Shown: positions 6,601 through 15,662 of the stretch, in pieces
Layout: every line of letters begins with the position of its first letter
Position numbering within the stretch: the stretch's first letter is position 1
Source: Pelagibacteraceae bacterium AG-422-N09
Lineage (GTDB): Bacteria; Pseudomonadota; Alphaproteobacteria; Pelagibacterales; AG-422-B15
Length of the DNA stretch: 47,739 nucleotides
Assembly: GCA_003213515.1 (NCBI GenBank)
Contig: QCMV01000002.1
Coordinates: 10,001 to 57,739, forward strand
Reading direction: 5' to 3'
Position numbers and translations under genes: made by a program
The notes under the pieces: model-generated
The model's database searches: none
What the model was told of the DNA's origin: nothing
The model's input: the letters and a program-made list of their open reading frames with translations, nothing else

Positions 6601-8973
6601 TTACAAAAACTTTTTTGCTAATAATTTAGTTAATTTTATATTTGAGGAAAATGTAGTCATTTTTTGAATCAGATAAAGTATGTAAGTTGAAGATCCAATA
6701 AAGAGTATTTTTTTAGGATTTTGAATATTTTTTATAATCTTTTCTGCAACAAAGCTTACATTTAATAAACCTTTCCTCTCCTTAATTGAATATTTTTTTT
6801 GAAATCCTGTATTCATACCCCCTGGAATAATTAGAGATATATTTATTTTCTCATTACTATTTTCAGCCATAAGGGACAAAGTGAATTGGTTTATGAATGC
6901 TTTACTAGCGGTATATAAACTCATTTTAGGGATTGGTGAAAAACTTGAAGATGATGAAATATTAATAATATTTATCCTTTCATTAATTTTTTGTCTTAGC
7001 ACAAAATTACATAATATGGCGTATGCATCACAATTTATACGCATGAGTTTTGTTGCTTCTTTTAAATCTACTTTATTAAATTCTTCATTAATCATGACTC
7101 CAGCGTTGTTAATTAGATTTTCAATATAGTAATTGTATTTTTTAAGATATATTGAAATAATTTTTTCTAAGTTATTTAAATTTGATAGATCATATTGAAT
7201 AAAATGATCTATATTAGAATTTTTTGTATTATCTCTATCTATGGAAATAATCCTGTGTCCCTTTTGTCTTAGTTGATAATAAAGTTCTTTACCTAATCCA
7301 GATGAGGATCCTGTAATTAATGTGACAGGTTCTTTTTGATTATTTGTATTACTAGTAATTAATGATCTATAAAATTTTTTAATACCCACTCTTGCAGTAA
7401 TTTCCGGTTTAAATCCTATTCTTTCTATTTTGTTGTTTGAAGTCACTAATACATCATTACTCAGTGACTGTATGGTTGTTGGAAAAAATTTTCTAAATTT
7501 TATTATTATAAAATTTATAATTTTTGGGACATTTATCATTTTAGATTTTTTACCTGAACTTTCGTGCATAATAGAAAAAATATCACCAAGTGATATAGGT
7601 ACGCTGTCACTGACATGAAAAATCTCTTTATTTTTTGATTTTTCTGAAACTATCAATATAGAACGAAGAAGATCATCAATATGTATTATACTGACTTTAC
7701 CAACGAAATTAATTCGAGTTAAAATCTTATTATTATTAATTTGTTCAAAGAAATATCTTAAATGTGTATCAAGTGTCATATTTGAACCATAGGCCCATGG
7801 TATTCTAATAATATTGAAAGGCAGCTTTGAATTGATTACTTCCTTCTCAGATTTGAGCTTTGAAATTCCATATGTAGATTTTGGAAAACCTTTAGAACTT
7901 TCATTTAATGGTTTACTGCAATTATCATTCCACCCTCTTTCAAGAGCGCCAAGTGTACTTCCCAATATAAATTTTTTAATTTTAAAATTTTTAACGAAAT
8001 CTATTAATTGTTTCGTTGCTTTTTCGTTGTGTCTATATGGATCGACAGGTTTATTAAATTTTACTTCAGCAGCAAAATGAAATACATAATCTATTTTCTT
8101 TATTTTATTTTTAAAGTTCTCAAGTTCGTCAAAATCACAGTATAAATATGAACAATTCTTAATTTTTATGAGACTGTGTTCAGGATTTCTCATCATAACT
8201 ATTAAGTGATTGTTTTTCCCATTAATCTTGTTTTTTGACAAATAATTAATTAAGTGAGAACCAATAAATCCAGAACCGCCAGTAATAAAAATAATATTTT
8301 GATTTATTTTTTTTTTGTCTACGTATTCTAATTGTCTTAAAAATTTTCCTTTTTTAAAGACTAATACTGTTCTAGAGGCAACCCAAATATTAAAATATTG
8401 GTAAGAACTAACTAAACTTAAACCACATCTTTTTATAAGATTTACCCACTCATTTTTCTCACGAAAACAAATTTCTAATTCAGGTTCAATTTTTAAATCA
8501 AAGAATTTAGTTAACTTATTATCAACATAGTCACTTTGATTAACGTCTTTAAAGAAAAACTTTCCATTAATATTGAGTAATGTTTTAACTTTTTTGATAA
8601 AAAGATTATGCTTTTCATAGTTTATGTGATGCATAAAATCATTCGATATAACAAAATCAAATTTTTCTTCTATTTTAATATTTTCAAAACTAGCAGTAAT
8701 AGAGTTGTGTGGCCTGCTAATTTTTCTTGCTATTTTAAGTTTATCTTTATTACTATCAATAATTGTAACACTCATATTAGGTCTTAGAATTTTTACAGAT
8801 AGTGCGTACAGTCCCTCCCCGCAACCAATATCTAAAACGTTACCTTTCTTTGGCATTTCTTTGTCTAATAATTTTAATGGAAGAATTAAAGTTTTAATTG
8901 CGGCAGTTAAAAACCCAAGCTCTCTGTTAGTTAAAAAAAATATTCTAATTTTTATGATTATATATTTTAACAT
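6601..8973 (-). CDS. trifunctional fusion: SAM methyltransferase, extended SDR epimerase, classical SDR
   Basis: A 790-residue protein with three enzyme domains in one frame. Residues ~1-215 are a class I SAM methyltransferase (LDIGCGEG at 47-54, a DFMHH stretch at 112-116). Residues ~225-540 are an NAD-dependent epimerase/dehydratase of the extended SDR type (TGGSGFIG at 231-238, HFAAEV at 299-304, Y368-x3-K372). Residues ~548-790 are a classical SDR (TGSSSGLG at 554-561, NNAG at 622-625, serines near 673-677, Y687-x3-K691). All three keep their cofactor and catalytic motifs, so none looks decayed. It is a lone minus-strand gene, divergent from the membrane protein at 9037. It probably performs several consecutive steps on one lipid- or nucleotide-linked sugar. 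This exact combination is not one I recognise. Confidence 0.88.
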   Translation of the reverse strand: MLKYIIIKIRIFFLTNRELGFLTAAIKTLILPLKLLDKEMPKKGNVLDIGCGEGLYALSVKILRPNMSVTIIDSNKDKLKIARKISRPHNSITASFENIKIEEKFDFVISNDFMHHINYEKHNLFIKKVKTLLNINGKFFFKDVNQSDYVDNKLTKFFDLKIEPELEICFREKNEWVNLIKRCGLSLVSSYQYFNIWVASRTVLVFKKGKFLRQLEYVDKKKINQNIIFITGGSGFIGSHLINYLSKNKINGKNNHLIVMMRNPEHSLIKIKNCSYLYCDFDELENFKNKIKKIDYVFHFAAEVKFNKPVDPYRHNEKATKQLIDFVKNFKIKKFILGSTLGALERGWNDNCSKPLNESSKGFPKSTYGISKLKSEKEVINSKLPFNIIRIPWAYGSNMTLDTHLRYFFEQINNNKILTRINFVGKVSIIHIDDLLRSILIVSEKSKNKEIFHVSDSVPISLGDIFSIMHESSGKKSKMINVPKIINFIIIKFRKFFPTTIQSLSNDVLVTSNNKIERIGFKPEITARVGIKKFYRSLITSNTNNQKEPVTLITGSSSGLGKELYYQLRQKGHRIISIDRDNTKNSNIDHFIQYDLSNLNNLEKIISIYLKKYNYYIENLINNAGVMINEEFNKVDLKEATKLMRINCDAYAILCNFVLRQKINERINIINISSSSSFSPIPKMSLYTASKAFINQFTLSLMAENSNEKINISLIIPGGMNTGFQKKYSIKERKGLLNVSFVAEKIIKNIQNPKKILFIGSSTYILYLIQKMTTFSSNIKLTKLLAKKFL

Positions 8974-9036
8974 TTACCAAATTACTCTAAGATTTGAACA
9001 GATAACCCCAATTGATACCAATTTATAAATATTTTA
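8974..9036. promoter_or_regulatory. short divergent promoter region
   Basis: These 63 bases separate the starts of the minus-strand triple fusion and the plus-strand membrane protein. A TATAAAT box lies about 15 bases before the ATG at 9037, but no well-spaced -35 element is obvious. Support is mainly the gene orientation. Confidence 0.3.
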
Positions 9037-11016
9037 ATGCTCGCAAAGTACGAATATATATTAATACCTTTTTTTTTAACAGTCATATCTATAATAGCAA
9101 TTGGCGATTTCAATATACGATTAGCGACCGAAGATTATAGGCTAGCGGGAGCATCACATTCATTTAAATTTATTCACGAAGAACTTTACAAAGGGACGAT
9201 ATTATCAAATTTTAACAAATTAAACTTTCTTTTACTGACAAATATTCCGGTTTCTCTTTTTGAAAATTTTAAATTCCCTATCTTCAGTAGCGTTTATATT
9301 CTTACTATTTTTGGAAATACTTTTTTTTATACAATTTTTTATTTTTTTTCAAAAAAAATTCTGAATTCAACAAAAAAATCTTTTTTTACTTTATTATTAT
9401 TTATTGCTTCTGGCATCTCATATAACAACTTGTCAATTATGGGAACAGATGGTTCAATTCAAGTATTTCCTGATACAAACATCTATGCGTGGTCAATAAT
9501 CCTTTTATCTACGTATTTTTTGATTAAAAATAAATTTTACTTTGCTATAGGAACACTAATATTTCTTCCATTTATACATCTTGGCCATTTCTTTTTATTC
9601 TCACTCTATATATTATCATTTTTTTCGTTAAAGTTTCTTAAAAAAAAAGGCATCAGAGAACTATTATTTATAATTGTTTATATAATATTTTTAATTCTAA
9701 TAATTTTTATTTTTGGACAATTTGAAGTTATTAAAAGTTTTGCTGATTTTAAAGAATTCTTCTTTGATCATTTAAAAGCTTCCAGCGGTCACGCCAATCC
9801 ATTAGGTTACTCACATATATTTCCTGGTGTTTTTATTTCTTATATCACAGTATTGTCATTTGCTTATCTTGGGTATTGTTTCAATTTTAAGAAAGAAAGC
9901 TTCATTGGTAATTACAAACTAATTATTTTGATAAGTTTATTCTTTTCTGTATTTTTGTTTATTTTGACAATTGCAATCCCTTACTATGAACTAAAATTTC
10001 TTTCAAATATTTGGTTTTTGATTCCTGCAAGAGCGACAGTATATTTACAAATTTTTGTTTTTCCACTGGCTTCAGCATTTCTTTTTGAAATAATTTCCTC
10101 TAATTATTCAAAAATATTTAAATACATCACTATGTTTTTCATGATTATATCTTCTGTGATTTCTAGCTTTGGTTTATTTATCATAAATGTAGTTTTCTTA
10201 TCGTATTTTGCTTTTATTACTTCATGCAAAAATCTCAGAAATCAAATTTACTTAGTATTAATATTATCCTTGACATCAATGCTTATTTTATATTTTTCAT
10301 ATGAAGCAAACGTACTTGAAACAATTATGTTAGGCCCGTTTCAGGTTTATAAAAGTCTATTCCTCCAAGTTGAAAATTCTATTTTTAGAGACAGCTTTAT
10401 ATTAATCATAACAGCTAGAATGATAATAGGTATAATCATAATAATATTTATTTATTGTTTTTTTAAAATAAGAAAAATAAAGCCAATTAGTAATATTGGA
10501 CTATTTAGTTCAATCAGCTACAGCGATATTATGATACTAATATTATTTGTTTTTGTATTTGCTAATTCATTTCAAAAAATGTCTGCAACATTTTTCGATA
10601 ATAATAGGCAAGAGATTTATAAAACACAATTATGGATTGGTGAAAATATAGACCCACATGATATAATTTTAACTGATGAGTATATATTTTCCTTTAGCGG
10701 AGTCGTAAAAAATGCGATAATCTATCCTTCAATAAATACCTTTTTACCATTTAGAATTTTAAATAAAGAGCTAGAAGAATATCAAGAGATTATAGAAAAA
10801 ACTATAAATAGTGATTACGAAAAAAATAATATATCTTATCGTTTAAATGTTGATGACATTCGTAGACATGAAACAAATATTCGTAATTTAAGTGAAGATA
10901 ACATTTACAAATTGGGCCAACTACATGGCTCAAAATATTTTATAACACAAAAAAGCTATGAAAATTTCAAATTATTATATAAGAATAATTTATATAATAT
11001 TTACGAAGTTTTTTAG
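9037..11016 (+). CDS. large polytopic membrane protein, possible GT-C glycosyltransferase
   Basis: A 659-residue protein with many hydrophobic stretches, roughly a dozen predicted membrane helices through residue ~520, then a soluble C-terminal ~130 residues (IGENIDPHDIIL and onward). The first extracytoplasmic loop after helix 1 carries acidic residues (ATEDYRL), as GT-C enzymes using polyprenyl-phosphate sugars do. This, and the C-terminal soluble domain, is the basis for suggesting a GT-C role, and it is weak. It could instead be a polymerase or an oligosaccharide-processing membrane protein. A methyltransferase follows nine bases downstream on the same strand. I do not recognise a named family. 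Confidence 0.75.
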   Translation: MLAKYEYILIPFFLTVISIIAIGDFNIRLATEDYRLAGASHSFKFIHEELYKGTILSNFNKLNFLLLTNIPVSLFENFKFPIFSSVYILTIFGNTFFYTIFYFFSKKILNSTKKSFFTLLLFIASGISYNNLSIMGTDGSIQVFPDTNIYAWSIILLSTYFLIKNKFYFAIGTLIFLPFIHLGHFFLFSLYILSFFSLKFLKKKGIRELLFIIVYIIFLILIIFIFGQFEVIKSFADFKEFFFDHLKASSGHANPLGYSHIFPGVFISYITVLSFAYLGYCFNFKKESFIGNYKLIILISLFFSVFLFILTIAIPYYELKFLSNIWFLIPARATVYLQIFVFPLASAFLFEIISSNYSKIFKYITMFFMIISSVISSFGLFIINVVFLSYFAFITSCKNLRNQIYLVLILSLTSMLILYFSYEANVLETIMLGPFQVYKSLFLQVENSIFRDSFILIITARMIIGIIIIIFIYCFFKIRKIKPISNIGLFSSISYSDIMILILFVFVFANSFQKMSATFFDNNRQEIYKTQLWIGENIDPHDIILTDEYIFSFSGVVKNAIIYPSINTFLPFRILNKELEEYQEIIEKTINSDYEKNNISYRLNVDDIRRHETNIRNLSEDNIYKLGQLHGSKYFITQKSYENFKLLYKNNLYNIYEVF

Positions 11017-11025
11017 AATTAATCA

Positions 11026-11832
11026 ATGTCAGAAAATAAAGATTATTTAGAAAGAGAAAAGGAAATACATGATACCTGGGCGCTTGAAAATGATTACAAG
11101 CTTTTTAATCCAGACTCATTTGAAAAAGGTCTTTCTTTACCAGAATTTAATTGGTTATTTAAAGATATTGACTTTCAAAATAAGAGGGTACTTGATATTG
11201 GTTGTGGACTAGGAGAGTCTTCAATTTTTTTTGCAAAGAAAGGGGCGCATGTTTCTGCAATTGACATATCAGAGGGTGTAATTGAAAAGGGACGAGAAAA
11301 AGCTCTAGAAGAAGGCGTAAAAATTGAATTTTATGTTACTAACGGTGAGGACCTAAGCTTATTTGAGGATAATACGTTTGATTATATTTATGCAGCTAAT
11401 CTTTTACATCATTTGGCAATCGATGAAATTATTAAAGAAGTAAATTTAAAATTAGTTAAAGGAGGATCCTTTTTTTCTTGGGATCCTATAGCATATAATC
11501 CTGTTATAAATATTTATAGAAGATTGGCAACAGCAGTAAGAACAATTGATGAGCACCCATTAACGAAAAAAGATATCTCAAATATTTGTAATTCCTTTAG
11601 TAAGTCTGAGGTAAAGTTCTTTTGGCTAACTGGTTTGTTAATTTTTTTAAAATTTTTTTTAATAGATTTTAAAAATCCCTCAAAAATAAGATACTGGAAA
11701 AAGATAGTTGAGGAAGAAGAGAAATATAGCTCTTTTCTTAAAATAAGTCACAATATTGATCAAGTATTATTCAAGTTTTTGCCTGTGTTAAAATATTTAA
11801 CCTGGAATGTTGCCATTAGAGTTACTAAGTAA
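11026..11832 (+). CDS. class I SAM-dependent methyltransferase
   Basis: A 268-residue methyltransferase. The SAM-binding motif I LDIGCGLGES is at 56-65, motif II AIDIS follows about 20 residues later, and the post-II NLLHHL element is intact. The C-terminal ~100 residues are more hydrophobic (GLLIFLKFFLIDF) and may contact lipid or the membrane. It starts nine bases after the membrane protein gene, suggesting one transcript and a shared glycan substrate. Its 3' end overlaps the convergent small gene at 11797 by 36 bases. The substrate is unknown; methyl transfer to a sugar hydroxyl or a carboxylate is plausible. Confidence 0.87.
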   Translation: MSENKDYLEREKEIHDTWALENDYKLFNPDSFEKGLSLPEFNWLFKDIDFQNKRVLDIGCGLGESSIFFAKKGAHVSAIDISEGVIEKGREKALEEGVKIEFYVTNGEDLSLFEDNTFDYIYAANLLHHLAIDEIIKEVNLKLVKGGSFFSWDPIAYNPVINIYRRLATAVRTIDEHPLTKKDISNICNSFSKSEVKFFWLTGLLIFLKFFLIDFKNPSKIRYWKKIVEEEEKYSSFLKISHNIDQVLFKFLPVLKYLTWNVAIRVTK

Positions 11833-12177
11833 ATATTTCTCATATATTTTTTTAACTAAATTTAAAAAATAGTCTTTATTAATATCCATTACTGGATCAG
11901 AACTTATATCTGGAAACTCTTTCTTTTGTTTATTTTGACTCTCCTCCGTGTCTCCCTTTATATAAAAAAACTGTTCATCTAGTGGAATTTCTAATTTTAT
12001 TTCACTTTCATCTTTGTATGAAGTAACTACTACTTTTTTATTAATATATTCAAAATTAATATTTTTTATGAATTCATCAAATAACTTAATATCAGTTTCT
12101 GCAAAGTTATTTTTAAATTCTCTCGATTCAATTAAGAATCTGTATATAAAACTTTCAAATTTAATTTTCTTTGGCAT
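11797..12177 (-). CDS. small hypothetical protein after a radical SAM gene
   Basis: A 126-residue, acidic/lysine-rich, soluble protein that I do not recognise. It has no signal peptide, cysteines or membrane segment. Its ATG lies inside the end of the upstream radical SAM gene (17-base overlap), as in translationally coupled pairs. At its 3' end it overlaps the convergent methyltransferase by 36 bases. The position as last gene of a GT2/radical SAM operon suggests an accessory or partner protein of the radical SAM enzyme. The overlap at both ends makes the reading less certain than for its neighbours. Confidence 0.6.
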   Translation of the reverse strand: MPKKIKFESFIYRFLIESREFKNNFAETDIKLFDEFIKNINFEYINKKVVVTSYKDESEIKLEIPLDEQFFYIKGDTEESQNKQKKEFPDISSDPVMDINKDYFLNLVKKIYEKYLLSNSNGNIPG

Positions 12178-13321
12178 TTGAGTTTAATATATCTTGAGAT
12201 ATATCAACCAATTCTTCATAACTTAGCGGCCAATTGTTTTTCTTAGGTGGAGCCGAAAAAAAAGTTTTAGCTCTTTGAATCTTGGCAGACATATATCTTA
12301 GTGAAATAGTTATTTCAGGGTAACTGCCATACATACAGCCATCGCAAGCAGAAGTTGTTTCAAATACCTCATCTCTAAATGATTTTTCTTTATATTTTTT
12401 CGGAAAATCATCAGCATAGGTTGGATATGAATTTTTTATTCTAAAATCACAACATGGCTGAAAATGTCCATTTGGCAAAACTGCAAAATATAAGTTTGGT
12501 GAGTCACAAACATTGTCATTCTTACTTCTCCAGGATGTTTCTAATCCCTTCGTAAATCTTTTTATATCATCCAGGTATTGATCACTATCATATAATAAGT
12601 ATCCTTGTTTCCTCATTCTTCTAATGTCTTCAATAAGATTATCAATCTTATCAAAATGACAATCTTCAAACTTCATTTTTTGATCAAAGGTCCTGAATCC
12701 TCTTGGGTGTGCATAATTACTTACATGTATAGGCACTAGTGATGTAAACCAGGAAATTTTAGTTCCAAATCTAATAACATCTTTTACTTCTTCTAAATTA
12801 CTTTTTGAAAGTACGCACCCCAATGATGCAAAACTACCTTTTTTTGGAAGATGTTTCGTAAATAATGAAATTGATTTCAACGCTTTATGCCAAGAGTCCT
12901 TGAATTGACCATTTATTTTGTCTTGGTTATGAGGCTGTAAAGAATCCAGAGAAATGGATATATCTCTTCCACCAGACTCAATACATTTAACAATCTGTTC
13001 TTCACTAGCGAAACCATTAGTTTGCATTCTTACGTGAACACCCCTGCTTTCGAAAGCTTTTATTATGTCAGGTAGGTCTTTTCTTGCAAAAGGTTCACCG
13101 CCAGTTAGTAAAATTATTGCAACACCCATTTTTGCAAAATTGTCTGCCATTTTATTAATCTCATACAGACTGCACTCTCTAACGTCAGCATTCGCATAAA
13201 TTATATTGCACTGTTCACAAGTGAGATTACATCGTGCGGTTATATAAAACTGAACATAAGCTGGAGTGTCTTTAAAGACAGCTGCTTTTGCTAAATTAAA
13301 CTTTGTAGGTATTGAAAACAT
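12161..13321 (-). CDS. radical SAM protein with SPASM-like C-terminus
   Basis: A 386-residue radical SAM enzyme. The 4Fe-4S cysteines C31-x3-C35-x2-C38 follow the strand FYITARC, and the SAM-binding GGEPF motif comes about 45 residues later. A C-terminal cysteine cluster (VCDSP, QPCCDF, ACDGCMYG) resembles SPASM or twitch auxiliary-cluster domains. It lies nine bases downstream of an ArnC/GtrB-like glycosyltransferase and upstream of the small gene at 11797. Relatives occur in lipid and sugar modification loci (for example HpnH-like proteins), so action on a lipid-linked glycan is plausible, but the substrate is unknown. Confidence 0.87.
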   Translation of the reverse strand: MFSIPTKFNLAKAAVFKDTPAYVQFYITARCNLTCEQCNIIYANADVRECSLYEINKMADNFAKMGVAIILLTGGEPFARKDLPDIIKAFESRGVHVRMQTNGFASEEQIVKCIESGGRDISISLDSLQPHNQDKINGQFKDSWHKALKSISLFTKHLPKKGSFASLGCVLSKSNLEEVKDVIRFGTKISWFTSLVPIHVSNYAHPRGFRTFDQKMKFEDCHFDKIDNLIEDIRRMRKQGYLLYDSDQYLDDIKRFTKGLETSWRSKNDNVCDSPNLYFAVLPNGHFQPCCDFRIKNSYPTYADDFPKKYKEKSFRDEVFETTSACDGCMYGSYPEITISLRYMSAKIQRAKTFFSAPPKKNNWPLSYEELVDISQDILNSNAKEN

Positions 13322-13330
13322 TGTTTAATA

Positions 13331-14278
13331 TTACTTCTCGAAATCAAAAATTTTGTCAATAATATAAAGTGGTCTATTTTTTGTTTCTTCAAATATTCTA
13401 GCGATATATTCTCCCACAATCCCAATTAAAAAAATTTGAACTCCGCTAAATATTATTATTGTAAGAATTATTGCTGTAAATCCTGGTACCAATGAGTCGG
13501 TGAAAAACTTTAAATATAAATAATAAAGTGAAATTAAAGTACCTACAATTATTGTGAAAGTCCCTAATTGAACAGCAAAAGTAAGAGGTTTGTTTGAAAA
13601 AGAAAATATAGCATTCATAGAGAAACCTAACATTTTAAAAAATGGAAACTTTGTTATTCCCGCTACTCGTTTATCCCTTTCATAAAAAAATGCTTTAGAT
13701 TTGAAACCAAGCCATGGAATCATCCCCCTTATAAATCTATTTTTTTCTCTTAACTTGCTAAATTCTGACGCAGTTCTTTTAGACAACACTGCAAAATCCC
13801 CTGAATTAAGGTTTATGTTTGTATCACTCATCATTTTCATTATTTTATAAAATAGTCCTGCAGAGGCTTTCTTGAAAAATGTTTCACCTTTTCTTTCTTT
13901 TCTTACGCCATATACAAAATCATAACCCTCATTATTACAAAGATCATACATCTCCTCTATTAACTCAGGTGGATCTTGTAAGTCTGCGTCTATAATACAT
14001 ATGTAATCACCCATTGCATAATCAATACCAGCAGTTATTGCCATTTGATGTCCAAAATTTCTTGTGAAAGATATTATTTTGATACAATCTATATATTTCT
14101 TAAGAATATTAAGTGAATTATCATTAGATCCGTCATTTACAAATATTACTTCAGTACTAACTTTATCTTTTATTTTTTGTTTCAATTTTAAGATTCTATC
14201 AATACTTATCTCTAAAATTTCTTCCTCATTATAAACAGGTAATACAATACTCAGAGTGTTTTTATTTTTAGTTGACAT
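13331..14278 (-). CDS. GT2 polyprenyl-phosphate glycosyltransferase (ArnC/GtrB/DPM1-like)
   Basis: Moves a sugar from its nucleotide donor to undecaprenyl phosphate on the inner face of the cytoplasmic membrane. The 315 residues contain a GT-A domain (IVLPVYNEEE at 11-20, FVNDGSND at 46-53, DADLQDPP at 97-104) followed by two C-terminal transmembrane segments around residues 225-290, the standard layout of this family. It heads the minus-strand operon with the radical SAM gene and the small unknown gene. The sugar it loads might be used by a GT-C-type membrane transferase such as the candidate at 9037. Confidence 0.92.
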   Translation of the reverse strand: MSTKNKNTLSIVLPVYNEEEILEISIDRILKLKQKIKDKVSTEVIFVNDGSNDNSLNILKKYIDCIKIISFTRNFGHQMAITAGIDYAMGDYICIIDADLQDPPELIEEMYDLCNNEGYDFVYGVRKERKGETFFKKASAGLFYKIMKMMSDTNINLNSGDFAVLSKRTASEFSKLREKNRFIRGMIPWLGFKSKAFFYERDKRVAGITKFPFFKMLGFSMNAIFSFSNKPLTFAVQLGTFTIIVGTLISLYYLYLKFFTDSLVPGFTAIILTIIIFSGVQIFLIGIVGEYIARIFEETKNRPLYIIDKIFDFEK

Positions 14279-14362
14279 AGGATTTTTTATAAGTTCTATA
14301 ACATCTTAATATATCAAATAAACTCAGAAATAAACTTACTTTTATTATATAGTTTTACTACA
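14279..14362. promoter_or_regulatory. divergent promoter region
   Basis: These 84 bases separate the start of the minus-strand GT2 operon from that of the plus-strand O-antigen ligase gene, so promoters in both directions are expected. TATTATAT about 15 bases before the ATG at 14363 could be a -10 box. No clear -35 was found. Confidence 0.35.
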
Positions 14363-15646
14363 ATGACTTATCAACTACTACATGTAATACAACGTTTATT
14401 AATTTGTTTCATACCTTTAGCACTTATTATTGGCCCCTTTATTGCAGATTTGTTTGTAGTTGTTTGCTCGTTGTTATTTTTATTTTTTTCTATAAGTAAA
14501 AAAGAGTTTAAATATTTTAAAAGTATTTTTTTTCTAACATTTATCTGCTTGTGCTTATACTTACTTATAAGATCGATATTTTCAAACGATTACCTACTTT
14601 CTCTTGAAAGCTCATTATTTTACTTTAGATTTGGCTTATTTTCTCTTGCAGTATGGTACATTCTTGAAAATGATAAGCTTTTTATAAAAACTTTTTATTT
14701 ATTTATCATATTCACTTTTCTTATTCTTTTTATAGATTCTTTCTATCAGTATTTCACAGGTTTTAATTTACTTGGCTATAAATACAATGGAATACGTCTC
14801 TCAAGTTTTTTTGGGCAAGAAATGGTTCTTGGCAACTACATTTCTAGACTAATGCCTCTTCTTATAGGAATTATTCTCTACTATCACAATTCCTCAAAGA
14901 TATCTTTGATCATTGGATTTTTATTCTTAATTTTATCCGATGTACTCATATATATCAGTGGAGAAAGAAGCGCATTTTTTTTCCTGATTCTCACCACCAT
15001 TATATTAGTGATAATTTCAAATAGATGGAAATTATTGAGATTAATTTCTTTCCTTATATCATTAGCGATTATTATATTTCTGTCATTATATAATCCATCT
15101 GTAAAAGAAAGAATGATAGATGCTACAATTAATCAGACTAATATAAATGAAGATAAAATATATTTTTTCTCGTATGAGCATACTTCTCTCTATAATACTG
15201 CCATAAATATTTTTTATGATAATCCTATTTTTGGAGTTGGAACAAAGATGTTTAGGGTTATGTGCAATGATGAAAAGTACCGTTTAATAGATACAGTCAA
15301 TGAAACCGAATATGTGAGGTCTTGTAGCACTCATCCTCATAATGTATTTTTACAATTATTAGCTGAGACAGGATTAGTTGGTTTTCTACCAATTTTCTTA
15401 TTATTTATATTTATTATTTATCAATTTTGTAGACAAACTGTAGCCACATGGATTACTAAAAAAAGTTTTTTGAGTGATTTCCAAATTTGTTTGTATATTT
15501 CAATTATGCTTTCAATTTGGCCTTTTGTTCCAAGCTTAAATATATTTAATAACTGGATAAGTATTATATTTTACTTACCTGTTGGATTTTTATTATTTAC
15601 ATATGAAGCACATAATAATAAACCTAATAACCTAAGTAACACCTAA
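14363..15646 (+). CDS. O-antigen ligase/polymerase family membrane protein (WaaL/Wzy type)
   Basis: A 427-residue polytopic protein with about ten to twelve hydrophobic segments. It has a large periplasmic loop (~residues 255-325) containing the family motif region: GVGTKMFR, then HPHNVFLQLLAETGLVGF. WaaL ligases join polyprenyl-linked O-antigen to lipid A-core, and related Wzy-type proteins polymerise repeat units; sequence alone does not separate them. It is the only ligase/polymerase candidate in the window and precedes the large sugar-biosynthesis operon by 16 bases. It should act in the cytoplasmic membrane with its active loop in the periplasm. Confidence 0.88.
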   Translation: MTYQLLHVIQRLLICFIPLALIIGPFIADLFVVVCSLLFLFFSISKKEFKYFKSIFFLTFICLCLYLLIRSIFSNDYLLSLESSLFYFRFGLFSLAVWYILENDKLFIKTFYLFIIFTFLILFIDSFYQYFTGFNLLGYKYNGIRLSSFFGQEMVLGNYISRLMPLLIGIILYYHNSSKISLIIGFLFLILSDVLIYISGERSAFFFLILTTIILVIISNRWKLLRLISFLISLAIIIFLSLYNPSVKERMIDATINQTNINEDKIYFFSYEHTSLYNTAINIFYDNPIFGVGTKMFRVMCNDEKYRLIDTVNETEYVRSCSTHPHNVFLQLLAETGLVGFLPIFLLFIFIIYQFCRQTVATWITKKSFLSDFQICLYISIMLSIWPFVPSLNIFNNWISIIFYLPVGFLLFTYEAHNNKPNNLSNT

Positions 15647-15662
15647 ATTATTAAGGAATATT

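Noticed and set aside
6881-9028. Plus-strand open frames at 6881-7129, 7430-7618, 7814-8080 and 8705-9028
   Set aside because: They lie opposite the intact triple-fusion gene, have no recognisable domains and read as antisense shadows of it.
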